Made by a program: the position numbers and the translations under genes. From an uncultured Bacteroidota bacterium (GTDB taxonomy: Bacteria; Bacteroidota; Bacteroidia; Flavobacteriales; Flavobacteriaceae), in contig CACJHI010000004.1 of the NCBI GenBank assembly GCA_902593165.1, positions 1 to 64,000 of the forward strand: a DNA stretch of 64,000 nucleotides, given 5' to 3'. The notes beneath the pieces were generated by a model that did no database searches, was not told the DNA's origin, and saw only the letters and a program-made list of their open reading frames with translations. The stretch's first letter is position 1; each line of letters begins with the position of its first letter. Of the stretch, positions 39,259 through 48,137 are shown in pieces.

Positions 39259-40662
39259 ATGAAAAGGATATTCTTAAAATTATTTATTTTAATTTTTTCA
39301 TTAACATCAATTGGTTGTAGTGTTGAGAGTAATACAAAACCTAATATTATATGGATAGTAGCTGAAGATCAATCGCAATATTTTTTTCCATACTATGGCG
39401 ATAATACTATTGAGTTACCAAACATTAATAAACTTTTAGAAAATGGAACGGTATATGAGGGTATGAGCTCTCCTTATCCTGTATGTGCACCAGCTAGAAG
39501 CTCAATTATAACAGGAATGTATCCTAACTCAATTGGAACAGGTCATCAAAGAGCTTATCATTACAATAGAGAGGTGAGGCCTGAGAGCGAATATTTATTA
39601 GAATTTCAATATTATTCCTCCAAACTAGCTGAGCAGATTAAACCATTTACTCAAATCTTAAGGGAAAACGGATATTATACAACTAATAATTCAAAACAAG
39701 ATTATAATTTTAAATTAACAGATGAAGCTTGGGATGAATCTAGTAGAGAAGCTAGTTGGGAAAACAGAAATAATAACCAGCCTTTCTTTTCAGTTTTTAA
39801 CTTTGGAGTTACTCATGAATCTCAAATCTGGATTAGGGATAAACAAGAGCTTAAAGTAAATCCAGATAGTATTATTGTTCCTCCAGTTTTTCCAAATGAT
39901 TCAATTGTTAGACACTCGTTGGCTGTAAATTATTCTAATATAATTGAAATGGATAAACAAATGGGGAAGATTATTGATAAGCTCATTGAACAAGATCTAT
40001 ATGACGATAGCTATATCTTTTTTTACAGTGATCATGGAGGTCCTTTTCCAAGACATAAAAGAGCAATATATGAAACTGGATTAAAAGTTCCATTGATAAT
40101 AAAGTTTCCATATTCCAAAAAAGCTAAAGAAGATAGAAATTATGACTTATTAAGTTTCATTGACTTTGCGCCAACAATCTTATCTATTGCTGGAGTTGAA
40201 ATTCCAGAAACATTCCAGGGCAATGCATTTTTAGGTTCAAAAGAATTAAAAAATAAAAGAAAGTATTCATTTAGTGCTAGTGATAGGTTTGATGAGATTA
40301 CTGAGAGAAAACGAGCTGTAAAAACAAAAAAATATAAATATGTTAGGAATTATGATACTTATCAACCCCATGCAATAGACAATTATTACAGAACTCAAAT
40401 GAATTTAATGAGACATCTAACTAACTTAAATAAATTAAACCTTCTCTCACCAGAACAAAAACTTTGGTTTAAGTCCCCTAAAAGCAATGAGGAATTTTAT
40501 GATCTAGAAAATGATCCATTTGAACTAAATAATTTAATTACAGATAAAGCTTTTTCAAGTAAAATTGAAGAATTGAGAGCACAACTAGATAATTGGATGA
40601 TTCAGATTAATGATAATGTAGATCTTTCTGAAAAGGAATTAATAGAGATTATAACTAGGTAA
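39259..40662 (+). CDS. Sulfatase lipoprotein 6 of cluster, sulfamidase-like (motif CAPAR)
   Basis: 467 residues. Lipobox SIGC (Cys20). The first metal segment reads WIVAEDQSQ, with Glu in place of the usual Asp, a variant I associate with heparan-N-sulfatase-type members. Active site YPVCAPARSSIITGMYPNSI with Cys76 (codon 39484-39486). FYSDHGGPFPRHKRAIYETG resembles the SDNG-PFP block of sulfatase 2, so the two belong to the same broad group but are far apart in sequence. The C-terminal PHAIDNYYRTQ segment is also seen in this group. Confidence 0.92.
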   Translation: MKRIFLKLFILIFSLTSIGCSVESNTKPNIIWIVAEDQSQYFFPYYGDNTIELPNINKLLENGTVYEGMSSPYPVCAPARSSIITGMYPNSIGTGHQRAYHYNREVRPESEYLLEFQYYSSKLAEQIKPFTQILRENGYYTTNNSKQDYNFKLTDEAWDESSREASWENRNNNQPFFSVFNFGVTHESQIWIRDKQELKVNPDSIIVPPVFPNDSIVRHSLAVNYSNIIEMDKQMGKIIDKLIEQDLYDDSYIFFYSDHGGPFPRHKRAIYETGLKVPLIIKFPYSKKAKEDRNYDLLSFIDFAPTILSIAGVEIPETFQGNAFLGSKELKNKRKYSFSASDRFDEITERKRAVKTKKYKYVRNYDTYQPHAIDNYYRTQMNLMRHLTNLNKLNLLSPEQKLWFKSPKSNEEFYDLENDPFELNNLITDKAFSSKIEELRAQLDNWMIQINDNVDLSEKELIEIITR

Positions 40663-40672
40663 TATTCTTTAT

Positions 40673-42154
40673 ATGAAAAAAACAGCATTAATTCTTTTTT
40701 TAACCCTAAATATATCTTGTGAATCAATTGACAATAAGAATCCAAATATTATCTTATTTTTTGTAGATGATTTAGGATGGACAGATTTATCTTTTATGGG
40801 TTCAAAGTATTATGAAACTCCAAATATTGATAATCTTTCAAAAAGTGGAATGACATTTTATAATGGATATGCTTCAGCAGCAAATTGTACACCTAGTAGG
40901 GCTACAATGTTTACTGGTAAATATTCAACTAGTCATGGTATATATACAGTTGCTGATAATAAAGATCTAGTTGGCTCAGAAAGAGGAAATGACAAAACTC
41001 GAAAATTGATACCCATTAAAAATAAAAGAAATCTTGATTTAGAATTTTTTTTAATTCCTGAAATGTTAAAAGATAAAGGGTACTTAAATGCTCATTTTGG
41101 TAAATGGCATCTTGGTAATGAGGGATTTCATCCTGAAGATCAAGGTTTTGATTTTAATTTTGGTGGCAATCAAACTGGAGGTCCTAAAGGAGGGTATTTT
41201 TCTCCATATAAAAATCCAAATATTTCAGATGGACCAAAAGGGGAGTATCTCACTGACAGAATTGGAGATGAAGTTGTAAATTTTATAGATAATAATCAAA
41301 ATGAAACCTTTTTTGCATATGTGCCATTTTATTCTGTCCATACTCCGATTCAATCAAAAAAAGACCTTCAAAAAAAATATTTATTAAAAGATGGAAATGA
41401 AAATCATAATCGAGCAGATTATGCAGGTATGATTCAGTCAGTTGATGAAAATATTGGAAAAATTATAAATGAAATTGAGAAACTAGGTTTATCCGAAAAT
41501 ACTCTTTTTATTTTCACCTCTGATAACGGTGGTATTAGAGCTATATCTAGCCAATCACCACTTAGAGCTGGAAAAGGATCATACTATGAAGGAGGTATAA
41601 AAGTACCCTTAATTTTTTCATGGAGAGGGAAAATAAAAGAGGGAAGTAAATCTTATGAAAGAGTAAGCAATCTTGATTTTTTTCCTACAATTCAAAAGAT
41701 TGTAGGCTATAAAAACAACGATCTAAAACTAGATGGAGTAGATTTAAATCCAATTTTTGAAGGTAGAAATATTGAAAAAAGAGCTTTGTTTTACCATTTC
41801 CCTATTTACCTTCAGGCATATAATGTTCAAGAGGATAATGGAACAGATCCTTTGTTTAGAACAAGACCTGGTTCGGTTATAATTAAAGACAATTGGAAGC
41901 TGCATCACTATTTTGAAAATAATAAAAAAGAACTTTACAATATTGAAAATGATATATCAGAATCATATGATTTAAGTAAAGTAAATGTCCAAAAGACAAA
42001 AGAACTTTTTAACATCTTAAATTTATGGAGAGAGACAAATAATGCTCCAATACCGTTTGAAAAAAACATTAAGTATGATCAAAAGTTTGTTGATAGTATT
42101 AATTTACTTATAATTGATGGAAAGCTATCAGGTAGAATAAACACTAATTGGTAA
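40673..42154 (+). CDS. Sulfatase lipoprotein 7 of cluster (motif CTPSR)
   Basis: 493 residues. Lipobox LNISC (Cys16). Metal site FFVDDLGWTDLSFMG, active site AANCTPSRATMFTGKYSTSH with Cys72 (codon 40886-40888), FGKWHLGN, and FTSDNGGIRAISSQ with AGKGSYYEGGIKVPLIF. The GKYSTSHGIYTV and DQGFDFNFGGNQTGGPKGGY segments are typical of bacterial exo-sulfatases acting on galactose- or hexosamine-type sulfates, but I cannot choose. Twelve bases before the next gene. Confidence 0.94.
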   Translation: MKKTALILFLTLNISCESIDNKNPNIILFFVDDLGWTDLSFMGSKYYETPNIDNLSKSGMTFYNGYASAANCTPSRATMFTGKYSTSHGIYTVADNKDLVGSERGNDKTRKLIPIKNKRNLDLEFFLIPEMLKDKGYLNAHFGKWHLGNEGFHPEDQGFDFNFGGNQTGGPKGGYFSPYKNPNISDGPKGEYLTDRIGDEVVNFIDNNQNETFFAYVPFYSVHTPIQSKKDLQKKYLLKDGNENHNRADYAGMIQSVDENIGKIINEIEKLGLSENTLFIFTSDNGGIRAISSQSPLRAGKGSYYEGGIKVPLIFSWRGKIKEGSKSYERVSNLDFFPTIQKIVGYKNNDLKLDGVDLNPIFEGRNIEKRALFYHFPIYLQAYNVQEDNGTDPLFRTRPGSVIIKDNWKLHHYFENNKKELYNIENDISESYDLSKVNVQKTKELFNILNLWRETNNAPIPFEKNIKYDQKFVDSINLLIIDGKLSGRINTNW

Positions 42155-42166
42155 TTAAATATTTTA

Positions 42167-43741
42167 ATGATGAACTTTAATTATGCTAAATCTTTTATTA
42201 TTTCAATTCTCATATTTATTTTAGGATGTGAGTCAAATAAGAATAATTCTAATAATGACCCCAATATTATAATAATTTACACAGATGATTTAGGTTATGG
42301 TGATGTAAGTGCATATCAAAAAGGTACATTAAAAACACCTAATATTGATAAGCTAGCTAATGAAGGGATTAGATTTAATTTTGGATACGCTTCATCTGCA
42401 ACTTGTAGCCCTAGTAGATATGCTCTATTAACTGGTAAATATCCATGGAGAAAAGATGGTTTAAGAGTTATAACTGGTGGGTCTTTAGTAATTGATACTA
42501 CTGAAATGACTATACCTAAACTATTAAAAAGAAAAAATTATCGTACAGGTATTGTAGGAAAGTGGCATCTTGGTTTAGGTTCTGGAGATGGAGTCGCTGG
42601 ATCTGGTATAATTGATTATAATTCTACAATCTCTCCTGGTCCTAATGAAGTAGGTTTTGATTATTCACATATAATGGCTGATACTCAAGATCGTGTTCCA
42701 ACAGTATATATTGAAAATGGAGATGTTGTTAATCTTGACCCTAATGACCCTATAGAAGTAAATTTTTTCCATCAAAAAAAACATGATGATTATGGTTTGC
42801 CAACTGGATTGAAAAATCCTGAGCTTACAACAATGAAATGGCATCATGGTCATAATGGTTCAATTATAAATGGAGTCCCAAGAATTGGATATATGAAAGG
42901 TGGTAATAATGCTCTTTGGAGTGATATTGATATGGCAGATCACTTCCTGCAAAAGGCTAAAGAATATATTAAACGAAATAAAAAAAACCCATTCTTTCTA
43001 TTTTATACCCTTCAACAACCACATGTTCCGAGAACACCTCACCCAAGATTTGAGGGTCTATCAGGAATGGGGCCTAGAGGAGATGTGATTATAGAAGCAG
43101 ATTGGGCAATTGGAGAATTATATAAGACTTTAGAGTCAGAGAATTTATTAGATAATACATTAATAATTTTCTCAAGTGACAATGGACCTGTATTAAATGA
43201 TGGATATTATGACGATGCTGTAGAAAAACTAGGAGATCATACTCCTAAAGGTGGATTAAGAGGTGGAAAATATAGTCTCTTTGAAGCTGGCACAAGAGTT
43301 CCGTTTATTTCATATTGGAAAGGAAAAATAAAGCCGGGAATATCAAATGAAATGATATCACAAATTGATCTTCTAAATTCAATTTCTAAATTAGTCGGAT
43401 TAGATTATAGATCAAAAGATGGAATAGACTTTTTAGATTTGATTTTAAATAATAAAGGTAAGGGTAGGGAAGAGTTGATTCTTGAGGCTTCTACAAGAAC
43501 TGCATACAGAAAGGGAGATTGGGTAATGATTCCACCCTATAAGGGTCAATCAATTGCAAAAAATGTTAATATTGAATTAGGGAACTCATTGGAATTTAAA
43601 TTATATAACTTAAAGGATGATCCTTCACAAAAAAATGATCTTTCAAAGATAGAGGATGAGAAGTTAAAGGAAATGATTAAAGGTTTTGTAAAAATTAGAG
43701 GTAAAGAATTTACTAATATTAAAAACCTAGTTTTAGAGTAA
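42167..43741 (+). CDS. Sulfatase lipoprotein 8 of cluster (motif CSPSR)
   Basis: 524 residues. Lipobox ILGC (Cys21); a second ATG at 42170 is equally possible. Metal site IIYTDDLGYGDVSAY, active site SATCSPSRYALLTGKYPWRK with Cys80 (codon 42404-42406), VGKWHLGLGSGDG, QQPHVPRTPHPRF, and FSSDNGPVLNDGYYDDA. The long insert at about 150-250 and the GGLRGGKYSLFEAGTRVPFI segment mark a well-defined bacterial arylsulfatase group. It is followed by an 84-nt gap, the longest inside the sulfatase run. Confidence 0.95.
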   Translation: MMNFNYAKSFIISILIFILGCESNKNNSNNDPNIIIIYTDDLGYGDVSAYQKGTLKTPNIDKLANEGIRFNFGYASSATCSPSRYALLTGKYPWRKDGLRVITGGSLVIDTTEMTIPKLLKRKNYRTGIVGKWHLGLGSGDGVAGSGIIDYNSTISPGPNEVGFDYSHIMADTQDRVPTVYIENGDVVNLDPNDPIEVNFFHQKKHDDYGLPTGLKNPELTTMKWHHGHNGSIINGVPRIGYMKGGNNALWSDIDMADHFLQKAKEYIKRNKKNPFFLFYTLQQPHVPRTPHPRFEGLSGMGPRGDVIIEADWAIGELYKTLESENLLDNTLIIFSSDNGPVLNDGYYDDAVEKLGDHTPKGGLRGGKYSLFEAGTRVPFISYWKGKIKPGISNEMISQIDLLNSISKLVGLDYRSKDGIDFLDLILNNKGKGREELILEASTRTAYRKGDWVMIPPYKGQSIAKNVNIELGNSLEFKLYNLKDDPSQKNDLSKIEDEKLKEMIKGFVKIRGKEFTNIKNLVLE

Positions 43742-43825
43742 ATTATGTTAAAAAAATTAAATACTTTGAAGAGTAAAATAAATGCAAATAAAGTTTCAAT
43801 AAACCCTAACTTTAAAAACTAAATA

Positions 43826-45445
43826 ATGAAATATTATCCCTTAAAATTATTGTGTATTGCCTTTCTTATTTTAGGATGTAATAGTCATACAGAAACCAAT
43901 ACAAAACCGAATATATTATTTATTATGTCTGATGATCACGCTTATCAGGCAATAAGCGCATATGATGATAGGTTAATTCAAACTCCAAACATCGACAGAA
44001 TTGCAGAAGAAGGAATGTTGTTTACTAATGCCTCGGTTACAAATTCAATATGTGCACCTTCAAGAGCAGTTATATTAACTGGTAAACACAGTCATATTAA
44101 TGGAAAAATAGATAACATTGCAAAATTTGACGATTCTCAAATGACCTTTCCTCAATTATTTAAAAATAATGGATATCAAACAGCTATGTTTGGAAAACTT
44201 CACTTTGGAAATAATCCAAAAGGTATAGATGATTTTCTAATTCTTCCCGGTCAGGGAGACTATATAAATCCTAGATTCTTAGGAAAAGAGAAGGACACAA
44301 TTATTACTGGATATGTAACAGATGTAATCACTGATTTAACATTAGACTGGTTTAAAAATAAAAGAGATGATGATAAGCCTTTCTTGACATTTTATCTTCA
44401 CAAAGCTCCTCATAGGGCATGGTGGCCAAGTCCAGAAAAGTTTGCTGAATTTTATAACAAAAAGTTTCCTGAACCAGAAACTCTTTATGATGACTACTCT
44501 AATAGGGGTACTGCTGCAAAAACTGCTGAGATGAATCTACTTACTCATATGCAATACATGCAAGACAGTAAAGTTCGTCCCTCAGTATTTGAAAAAATGG
44601 AAAATGTAGAGCCAAAAATTGTTTATGCTAGAGGTGATGGAACCTTTTTTGAGCCAAGCTCTAATTCTTTTAATAACCGTTATGGAAGAGCTAATGAGGA
44701 ACAAAAGAAAAAATATGACGTTACTCTAGATAAGATTAGTAAAGATTTTGAAGCTAATTGGCCAAACATGACCAATAAGGAAAAAATGCAATGGAAGTTT
44801 CAACGTTACATGCAAGACTATTTGGCAACCATCTCATCTGTAGATGACAACGTAGGAAGAGTTTTAGACTATCTGGAAGAAACAGGGCTAGATAAAAATA
44901 CTATAGTCGTTTATACTTCAGATCAAGGATTTTACCTGGGTGAACATGGATGGTTTGATAAGAGGTTTATCTATGAAGAGTCTTTCAAAACCCCACTGAT
45001 GATCAAATGGCCTAATCAAATTAAACCTGGAACAACAAATGAGGAAATGGTTCAAAATCTTGACTTTGCCCAAACTTTTTTAGAGGCTGCGATGATTGAA
45101 GCGCCAAAAGATATGCAGGGTGAGAGTCTCATACCATTATTAAAAGGAAATTCAAGTAAATGGAACAGAGAATCAGTTTATTATCATTATTATGAGTATC
45201 CTTCAGTCCATATGGCAAAGAGACACTATGGAATAGTTAACAAAGACTATAAACTCACTCACTTTTATTATGATATTGATGAGTGGGAATTATATGATCG
45301 TAAAAATGATCCTAATGAAATGAATAATGTTTATAATGATCCTAATTATAAGGATGTTGTTAACAATTTAACACAAGAATTAAAAGAACTTAGAATTAAA
45401 TATAAAGACTCGGAGGAATTAGATAAAAGCTTTATATATAATTGA
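43826..45445 (+). CDS. Sulfatase lipoprotein 9 of cluster, GlcNAc-6-sulfatase-like (motif CAPSR)
   Basis: 539 residues. Lipobox LILGC (Cys18). Metal site LFIMSDDHAYQAISAY, active site SICAPSRAVILTGKHSHING with Cys76 (codon 44051-44053), FGKLHFGN with a Leu-His variant, LHKAPHRAWWPSPEKF, and TSDQGFYLGEHGWFDKR, in which Gln replaces the usual Asn or His after Asp. This plan matches GNS and the bacterial GlcNAc-6-O-sulfatase group. A large insert at about 225-310 is family-typical. One base separates it from the maturase-like gene. Confidence 0.94.
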   Translation: MKYYPLKLLCIAFLILGCNSHTETNTKPNILFIMSDDHAYQAISAYDDRLIQTPNIDRIAEEGMLFTNASVTNSICAPSRAVILTGKHSHINGKIDNIAKFDDSQMTFPQLFKNNGYQTAMFGKLHFGNNPKGIDDFLILPGQGDYINPRFLGKEKDTIITGYVTDVITDLTLDWFKNKRDDDKPFLTFYLHKAPHRAWWPSPEKFAEFYNKKFPEPETLYDDYSNRGTAAKTAEMNLLTHMQYMQDSKVRPSVFEKMENVEPKIVYARGDGTFFEPSSNSFNNRYGRANEEQKKKYDVTLDKISKDFEANWPNMTNKEKMQWKFQRYMQDYLATISSVDDNVGRVLDYLEETGLDKNTIVVYTSDQGFYLGEHGWFDKRFIYEESFKTPLMIKWPNQIKPGTTNEEMVQNLDFAQTFLEAAMIEAPKDMQGESLIPLLKGNSSKWNRESVYYHYYEYPSVHMAKRHYGIVNKDYKLTHFYYDIDEWELYDRKNDPNEMNNVYNDPNYKDVVNNLTQELKELRIKYKDSEELDKSFIYN

Positions 45446-45446
45446 T

Positions 45447-46022
45447 ATGAAAAAAATATTCCTAATTTTATTTATTGCTCTAGCTTCATGCTCGTCACCT
45501 AAAGATTATAATATTAAGACTGTTTCAGTTAAGGAATTCAGAGACTTTATTAATGAAACTGGTTATATAACTAGTGCAGAAGTGTATGGTTGGTCCTTTG
45601 TTCAAGAAAATGTTTATGATTATAAGGTTGTCAATGGCGCAAATTGGATGAAACCAGATGGTATCAATGTCTCAATTGATAGTCTACCTGTAACACAAGT
45701 AAGTTACAAAGATGCAATTGAGTACTGTAAATGGGCAAATGTTCAACTTCCAACATACGAGCAGTATTGGGAATTAGTATCTTCAGATGATAGATTAATC
45801 GTGTCAGATAATATGTATCCAATTTCTTCTGTACAATATGTAAATATTGTTGGAAATGTTTGGGATATTACGGAGCCTGGTAACTCAGATCAAGTAAGAC
45901 TAGCAGGTGGATCTCTATTTTGTTCAATAGATACATGTCATGGAACTCAAGAAGATAGAGAGTTATATGTTGATAAAGAAACTGGTAATATTCATATTGG
46001 ATTTAGTATTTTAACAGAATAA
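45447..46022 (+). CDS. Compact lipoprotein formylglycine-generating-enzyme homologue
   Basis: 191 residues with a lipoprotein signal (LFIALASC, Cys15). The rest follows the FGE/SUMF1 fold in reduced form: EFRDFINETGYITSAE (30-45) with GWSFVQE, NGANWMKPDG (63-72), PVTQVSYKDAIEYCKWA (81-97), LPTYEQYWEL (101-110), GNVWD (136-140), then GGSLFCSIDTC with Cys159 and Cys164 in the C-x4-C spacing of the catalytic copper-binding pair, and HIGF near the end. FGEs oxidise the sulfatase active-site Cys to formylglycine. Other FGEs are about 280-370 residues; here the region between LPT and GNVWD is much shortened. Family residues changed are the His after the first catalytic Cys (Ser here) and Arg of GFR (Ser). 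Whether it is active is not shown. Confidence 0.82.
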   Translation: MKKIFLILFIALASCSSPKDYNIKTVSVKEFRDFINETGYITSAEVYGWSFVQENVYDYKVVNGANWMKPDGINVSIDSLPVTQVSYKDAIEYCKWANVQLPTYEQYWELVSSDDRLIVSDNMYPISSVQYVNIVGNVWDITEPGNSDQVRLAGGSLFCSIDTCHGTQEDRELYVDKETGNIHIGFSILTE

Positions 46023-46481
46023 ATGAGATATACACCAAGTAAAATAAATAGATGGATGCTTTTAAAGCTGCCTGCTGCCTGGTTAACAGGCGTAAGACTT
46101 ACTCTAATCAATGAAAATAAATGTGAAGTTAAAGTAAGGTTTAAATGGATTAATCAAAACCCTTATAAGTCTATGTTTTGGGCTGTTCAAGGAATGGCTG
46201 CTGAGTTAACTACTGGTATGCTACTTACAAAATCTATTCAAGACTCTAAAGCTAATATTTCAATGCTTCTTGTAAGTAATAAATCAAGCTTTCATAAAAA
46301 AGCAGTAGGTAAAATAACTTTTACTTGTAATGAAGGTGAAATAGCTAAACAATTAATAAATTCGACTATCAAAAATATTACTTCCAAAGCTTGGTTTAAA
46401 GCAAAGGGATATGATGAAAAAGGAGACTTAGTCTCTGAATTTGATTTTGAATGGTCATGTAAAAAAAGAAAAAATGGATAA
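46023..46481 (+). CDS. DUF4442 hotdog-fold protein
   Basis: 152 residues, a DUF4442 protein related to PaaI-type thioesterases. The MRYTPSKINRWMLLKLPAAW start, the WINQNPYKSMFWAVQGMAAE block (helix with conserved Gln-Gly-Met) and a FDFEWSCK end fit the family. A catalytic role is not proven for DUF4442. It begins right after the preceding stop codon, so it may be co-transcribed with the sulfatases, yet it looks like a chromosomal housekeeping gene that marks the edge of the island. Confidence 0.85.
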   Translation: MRYTPSKINRWMLLKLPAAWLTGVRLTLINENKCEVKVRFKWINQNPYKSMFWAVQGMAAELTTGMLLTKSIQDSKANISMLLVSNKSSFHKKAVGKITFTCNEGEIAKQLINSTIKNITSKAWFKAKGYDEKGDLVSEFDFEWSCKKRKNG

Positions 46482-47451
46482 ACACTTTTATAATAAATTA
46501 AATATGCCAATGATTGCAGCGCCTCTATTCTTAATTTCAGGTCCAAAACTTGTAATAGAATGTTGTAAAAAGGGAATAGTTGGAACTTTTCCTGCCCTTA
46601 ATCAAAGGACTTCAGAAGGATTTGAAGAGTGGGTAGTTGAAATTAAGGAAGAGCTTTCAAAATTTGAGAATGAGACAGGTATAAAGCCTGCACCATTTGG
46701 AGTAAACTTAATTGTTCACCCTTCAAACATAAGAGTCAAAGCAGACTTGGATATTTGTGTTAAGCATAAAGTCCCATTAATTATTACGTCATTAGGAGCT
46801 GTCCCTGACATTGTAAATGCAATTCATAGTTATGGTGGATTAGTATACCATGACATTATTAAAAAAAGACATGCGGAAAAGGCAGCTGAAGCAAACGTTG
46901 ACGGATTAGTGCTTGTTACTGCTGGAGCAGGTGGTCATGCTGGATTAAAAAACCCCATGGCTATGATATCATTGATAAAAAGCTTCTTTAATAAAACAAT
47001 TATTCTATCAGGGGCTATATCAAATGGTAGAGATATTGCATCTGCTCTTCAAATGGGTGCAGACATTGCATACATGGGTACTAGGTTTATTAATACTAAA
47101 GAAAGTATGGCTGAAGAAGGCTATAAAGAGATGATTATTAATTCTTCTGCTGAAGATATTGTTTATACAGCTGCAGTATCTGGAGTTCACGCTAATTTCT
47201 TAAGGCCTAGTCTAGAGGCAATGGGAGTGACTGAGGAAGTATGGAATGATTCTAAAAAAATAGATTTTGGAAAAGATATGGCAGAGGCTGAGGCAAAAGC
47301 ATGGAAAACAATTTGGTCAGCAGGACACGGTGTTAGCTCAATAAATGATAATCCAACTTGTAAAGATTTGATAGATAAATTAAAACTTGAATTTATTGAG
47401 TCAATTGAGAGTCAGAATTCTAATCTGAAATATAGTGACAATAATTATTAA
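46474..47451 (+). CDS. Nitronate monooxygenase-like flavoprotein
   Basis: 325 residues with the start at the ATG for MDKHFYNKLNMPMIAAPLFL, overlapping the previous gene by 8 nt; an upstream TTG only extends into that gene. TIM-barrel FMN protein of the 2-nitropropane dioxygenase/NMO family: the N-terminal MIAAPLFLISGP, TAGAGGHAG (FMN phosphate loop) and LSGAISNGRDIASALQMGAD with GTRFINTKES. The family oxidises alkyl nitronates such as propionate-3-nitronate. Its stop shares TTAA with the convergent rsmE. Confidence 0.9.
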   Translation: MDKHFYNKLNMPMIAAPLFLISGPKLVIECCKKGIVGTFPALNQRTSEGFEEWVVEIKEELSKFENETGIKPAPFGVNLIVHPSNIRVKADLDICVKHKVPLIITSLGAVPDIVNAIHSYGGLVYHDIIKKRHAEKAAEANVDGLVLVTAGAGGHAGLKNPMAMISLIKSFFNKTIILSGAISNGRDIASALQMGADIAYMGTRFINTKESMAEEGYKEMIINSSAEDIVYTAAVSGVHANFLRPSLEAMGVTEEVWNDSKKIDFGKDMAEAEAKAWKTIWSAGHGVSSINDNPTCKDLIDKLKLEFIESIESQNSNLKYSDNNY

Positions 47452-48137
47452 TTAATTATTGACCTTATTATAGACATACCATAAATTGCGGCTGTCTCTG
47501 ATCTTAACCTGCTATTACCTAGGGTCACCTCTTTTATATCTTGTTCTTTTGCAAGATCAATTTCCCTGTCAGAAAAACCACCCTCAGGACCTATCATAAG
47601 ACAAATATTTGGTTTAGTAAAAAGCTTTTCACTTAATTTATTAGATGTTTTTAGATTTGCCATCAATAGTTGATCTTTATTATTTAATATAAAATCCTCA
47701 AAAGTATTTATCGAATTAATTTTAGGTTTGAAGAACTGGTTAGATTGTTTTAAGGAGCTAATTAAAATTCTTTCTAATCTCTCAGTATTAACTTTCTTTT
47801 TTTCTGAATGTTCACATACTATAGGAGTTATTTGACTAATTCCTAACTCAGTTGCTTTTTCTACAAACCATTCAAATCTTGAAATATTTTTAAGAGGAGA
47901 TAGAGCTATATGAATTGATAAATTAGGCGTTTCAAACTTTTCAATACCTTTAATCTTAACTTTTATTTTTTTTCCTTTTTCAATTATCTCAGCATTACAA
48001 ACACAACCTAATCCATTTGTTATCCTGATATTATCTCCAATATTTTTTCTAAAAGATTTCAATATATGTTTGCTGTCAATCTCATTCATGACTATGAATC
48101 TATCTGTTGCTTTATAATTTGAGTAAAATAGATCCAT
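47448..48137 (-). CDS. rsmE: 16S rRNA (uracil1498-N3)-methyltransferase RsmE
   Basis: 229 residues. SPOUT-fold methyltransferase with the N-terminal PUA-like domain and the C-terminal knot: LSPLKNISRFEWFVEKATEL, MIGPEGGFSDREIDLA and LGNSRLRSETAA. It shares one base with the tsaD stop upstream. Confidence 0.95.
   Translation of the reverse strand: MDLFYSNYKATDRFIVMNEIDSKHILKSFRKNIGDNIRITNGLGCVCNAEIIEKGKKIKVKIKGIEKFETPNLSIHIALSPLKNISRFEWFVEKATELGISQITPIVCEHSEKKKVNTERLERILISSLKQSNQFFKPKINSINTFEDFILNNKDQLLMANLKTSNKLSEKLFTKPNICLMIGPEGGFSDREIDLAKEQDIKEVTLGNSRLRSETAAIYGMSIIRSIIN

Noticed and set aside
43745-43822. 25-codon ORF (MLKKLNTLKS start) in the 84-nt gap between sulfatases 8 and 9
   Set aside because: Lys/Asn-rich as expected from AT-rich non-coding DNA, no signal peptide or known motif; probably chance. 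A homologue at the same place in relatives would change this.
23676-46022. Prophage, IS element or CRISPR in the island
   Set aside because: No transposase, integrase, phage gene or spaced direct repeats were seen.
46441-46473. TTG start of the nitronate monooxygenase gene at 46441
   Set aside because: It lies in the DUF4442 coding region; the ATG at 46474 begins the conserved part.
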